This document shows positions 4,788 to 6,195 of a stretch of DNA of 6,195 nucleotides, piece after piece. Numbering within the stretch: the first letter of the stretch is position 1; each line of letters begins with the position of its first letter. Location of the stretch: positions 1 to 6,195 of the forward strand of contig JAGXRU010000167.1 in NCBI GenBank assembly GCA_018335765.1, read 5' to 3'. The DNA is from Alkaliphilus sp. Its GTDB lineage: Bacteria > Bacillota > Clostridia > Peptostreptococcales > Thermotaleaceae. The notes under the pieces were generated by a model that was given only the letters and a program-made list of their open reading frames with translations, was not told where the DNA came from and did no database searches. A program made the translations under genes and the position numbers.

Positions 4788-6092
4788 ATGGATGTAGCTA
4801 TGCAGGCAACATTGGTGCTATTTATCGCATTTTTAGTTCAACTGGTCATAGGTATTCCTATTTCTATAAGTATAGGCATATCTGCTATAATAACAGCTTT
4901 GACAATTTTACCACAGGATGTTGTTCTTTTTACAATGGCTCAAAAAATGGTAACAGGAATCGACAGTTTTTCTCTGTTAGCTGTTCCCCTTTTTGTACTT
5001 TCAGGAAACATAATGAACAATGGCGGAATAGCAAGGAAACTTGTAAATTTTGCTAAGGCTATAGGGGGAAGATTACCAGGATCTCTAGCTCATGCAAATA
5101 TCTTAGGAAACATGCTGTTCGGTGCTCTTTCAGGTTCAGCAGTGGCAGCGGCGGTAGCTATTGGTGGAACGATGGCACCGATACAAAAAAGTGAAGGGTA
5201 TGACCCTGCCTACTCTGCAGCGGTAAATATTGCATCAGCACCAACGGGCATGCTGATTCCGCCGAGCGGTGTATTGATTCTATATTCGTTGGTGGCAGGC
5301 GGTGTATCGATTTCAGCCTTGTTTATAGCTGGATATATACCAGGAATTTTAATGGGCTTAGCATGCATGGTGGTGGCTTATATCTATGCTAAGAAAAATA
5401 ATTATCCTGTATCCGAAAAGGTCACATTTTTAGAAGGGTTCAAGACATTTTTGGAGGCGATTCCTAGTTTGCTGCTTATAATTATTGTTATCGGGGGTAT
5501 CGTATTTGGAGCCTTTACAGCTACTGAAGGCGCTGCAATAGCTGTGTTATACCCACTGGTGCTGTCATTGATCTATAAAAGCATAACATGGCGTGATATG
5601 AAGGAGATATTGTTAAAAACGGGAGTCACAACGGGAGTAATTATGTTTTTAGTTGCTGCATCAACGACGATGTCATGGATTATGGCATTTACAGGAATTC
5701 CACAGGCGATCAGTGAGGCTATTATGTCAATATCTCAGGATCCTATTATTATACTACTTATTATGAATATAACACTGCTAATTGTAGGTACATTTATGGA
5801 CTTAACACCTGCTGTTCTGATCTTCACACCGATATTTTTGCCTATTGCTACTAATCTTGGGATGCATCCGGTGCATTTTGGTATTATTCTGGTATTCAAT
5901 TTATGCATAGGTATTATGACACCTCCTGTGGGAAGCGTATTGTTTGTTGGATGCGGTATAGCGGAGGTATCGATTGAGAAAGCAATCAAGCCGTTGCTGC
6001 CTTTCTTTGCTGCCTTGATTATTGTATTGTTTTTCATTACTTATATACCGGCAATAAGTCTGTTCTTACCTAGGATGTTTGGATTAATATAA
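4788..6092 (+). CDS. dctM: TRAP transporter large membrane subunit, DctM family
   Basis: This 434-residue integral membrane protein is the sodium-coupled translocating subunit of the TRAP transporter, at the family's usual length and with about a dozen hydrophobic segments. It has the internal two-fold repeat expected of the elevator-type transport domain. In the first half LSGNIMNNGGIARKL (71-85), GALSGSAVAAAVAIGGTMAP (112-131) and IPPSGVLI (157-164) are visible. In the second half ATEGAAIAVLYPL (245-257), DLTPAVLIFTPIFLPIA (338-354) and GIMTPPVGSVLFVG (375-388) are visible. The SGSA and TPPVGS loops correspond to the re-entrant hairpin tips that form the sodium and substrate sites. The ATG at 4788 is chosen because AGGAG at 4775-4779 is 8 nt before it. 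A GTG at 4779 in the same frame overlaps that ribosome binding site and would add only three residues. The gene lies 60 nt after dctQ and is the last of the operon in view. Confidence 0.95.
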   Translation: MDVAMQATLVLFIAFLVQLVIGIPISISIGISAIITALTILPQDVVLFTMAQKMVTGIDSFSLLAVPLFVLSGNIMNNGGIARKLVNFAKAIGGRLPGSLAHANILGNMLFGALSGSAVAAAVAIGGTMAPIQKSEGYDPAYSAAVNIASAPTGMLIPPSGVLILYSLVAGGVSISALFIAGYIPGILMGLACMVVAYIYAKKNNYPVSEKVTFLEGFKTFLEAIPSLLLIIIVIGGIVFGAFTATEGAAIAVLYPLVLSLIYKSITWRDMKEILLKTGVTTGVIMFLVAASTTMSWIMAFTGIPQAISEAIMSISQDPIIILLIMNITLLIVGTFMDLTPAVLIFTPIFLPIATNLGMHPVHFGIILVFNLCIGIMTPPVGSVLFVGCGIAEVSIEKAIKPLLPFFAALIIVLFFITYIPAISLFLPRMFGLI

Positions 6093-6103
6093 CTAAATTA
6101 AGA

Positions 6104-6195
6104 TGTCTCCCGCCTCTATAGGCGGCGGGTTCAATTTAATTTTTTCAGCGGGAGTTAAATCTCCCACTGAAACCGTTGAATGACGGGCAAAGCCC
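6104..6195. other. Run of hairpins: structured RNA or mobile-element end, cut by the window edge
   Basis: Three or four hairpins follow each other. They are CCCGCC/GGCGGG (6109-6129), a 12-bp stem with one G-U pair formed by TTTCAGCGGGAG (6143-6154) and CTCCCACTGAAA (6161-6172), CCGT/ACGG (6173-6186), and GGGC-AAA-GCCC (6185-6195). The last two share bases 6185-6186 and exclude each other in part. The segment is clearly more GC-rich than its surroundings and encodes no protein. This kind of multi-hairpin block downstream of an unrelated operon recalls the structured ends and guide RNAs of IS200/IS605-like elements, and related structured RNAs such as HEARO. That resemblance is from memory and is not proven here. 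No transposase or TnpB/IscB gene is in view. Confidence 0.4.
6109..6145 (+). terminator. Possible operon terminator after dctM
   Basis: CCCGCC at 6109-6114 can pair with GGCGGG at 6124-6129, or in an alternative register CCGCC at 6110-6114 with GGCGG at 6121-6125. A T-rich stretch ending in TTTTTT follows at 6140-6145. The position, 16 nt after the dctM stop, suits a terminator. The T-run begins about 10 nt after the stem rather than directly, and more hairpins follow, so the structure may instead belong to the larger element at 6104-6195. Confidence 0.45.

Noticed and set aside
5735..6037. Minus-strand open frame of 100 codons.
   Set aside because: It is antisense to the conserved C-terminal half of dctM, and its hydrophobic composition mirrors the membrane segments of that gene.
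2..6195. CRISPR arrays, tRNA and rRNA genes.
   Set aside because: No regularly spaced repeats of CRISPR size and no tRNA cloverleaf or rRNA-like sequence were seen on either strand.

Overview
The window reads as chromosomal DNA of a low-GC Gram-positive anaerobe, most likely a member of Clostridia. The sequence is AT-rich, AGGAGG-type ribosome binding sites sit 6-8 nt before the start codons, and the substrate-binding protein is a lipoprotein, as expected in a cell without an outer membrane. The genus cannot be named from the sequence alone.

Layout. Positions 2-142 hold the C-terminal 46 codons of a YoeB-type toxin whose start, and presumably whose antitoxin, lie outside the window. Positions 143-378 are intergenic, with a hairpin at 231-272 that probably ends the toxin transcript and then a promoter. 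From 379 to 6092 every gene is on the plus strand and the set forms one functional cassette: a GntR/FCD regulator (379-1065), a 286-nt regulatory interval (1066-1351), a TRAP solute-binding lipoprotein DctP (1352-2380), a strong intercistronic stem-loop (2386-2416), a glycoside hydrolase family 2 beta-glucuronidase (2437-4260), the small TRAP membrane subunit DctQ (4257-4727, 4-nt overlap with the hydrolase) and the large TRAP membrane subunit DctM (4788-6092). Positions 6093-6195 carry several consecutive hairpins. The first may end the operon. The group as a whole looks like a structured RNA or the end of a mobile element cut off by the window edge.

How the genes work together (inference). 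DctP would capture an acidic sugar conjugate outside the cell and DctQM would import it with sodium. The hydrolase has no signal peptide, so it would cleave the conjugate in the cytoplasm to glucuronate plus aglycone, and the FCD regulator would respond to a uronate-type ligand. Because the hydrolase gene sits inside the TRAP transporter operon, the most interesting reading is a TRAP system for intact glucuronides, in place of the GusB-type carrier used by E. coli. A motif of 23 bp (19 identical) occurs before both the regulator gene and dctP, and is the best candidate for the regulator's operator. No genes for glucuronate breakdown (uxaC, uxuA, uxuB, kdgK, kdgA) are in the window.
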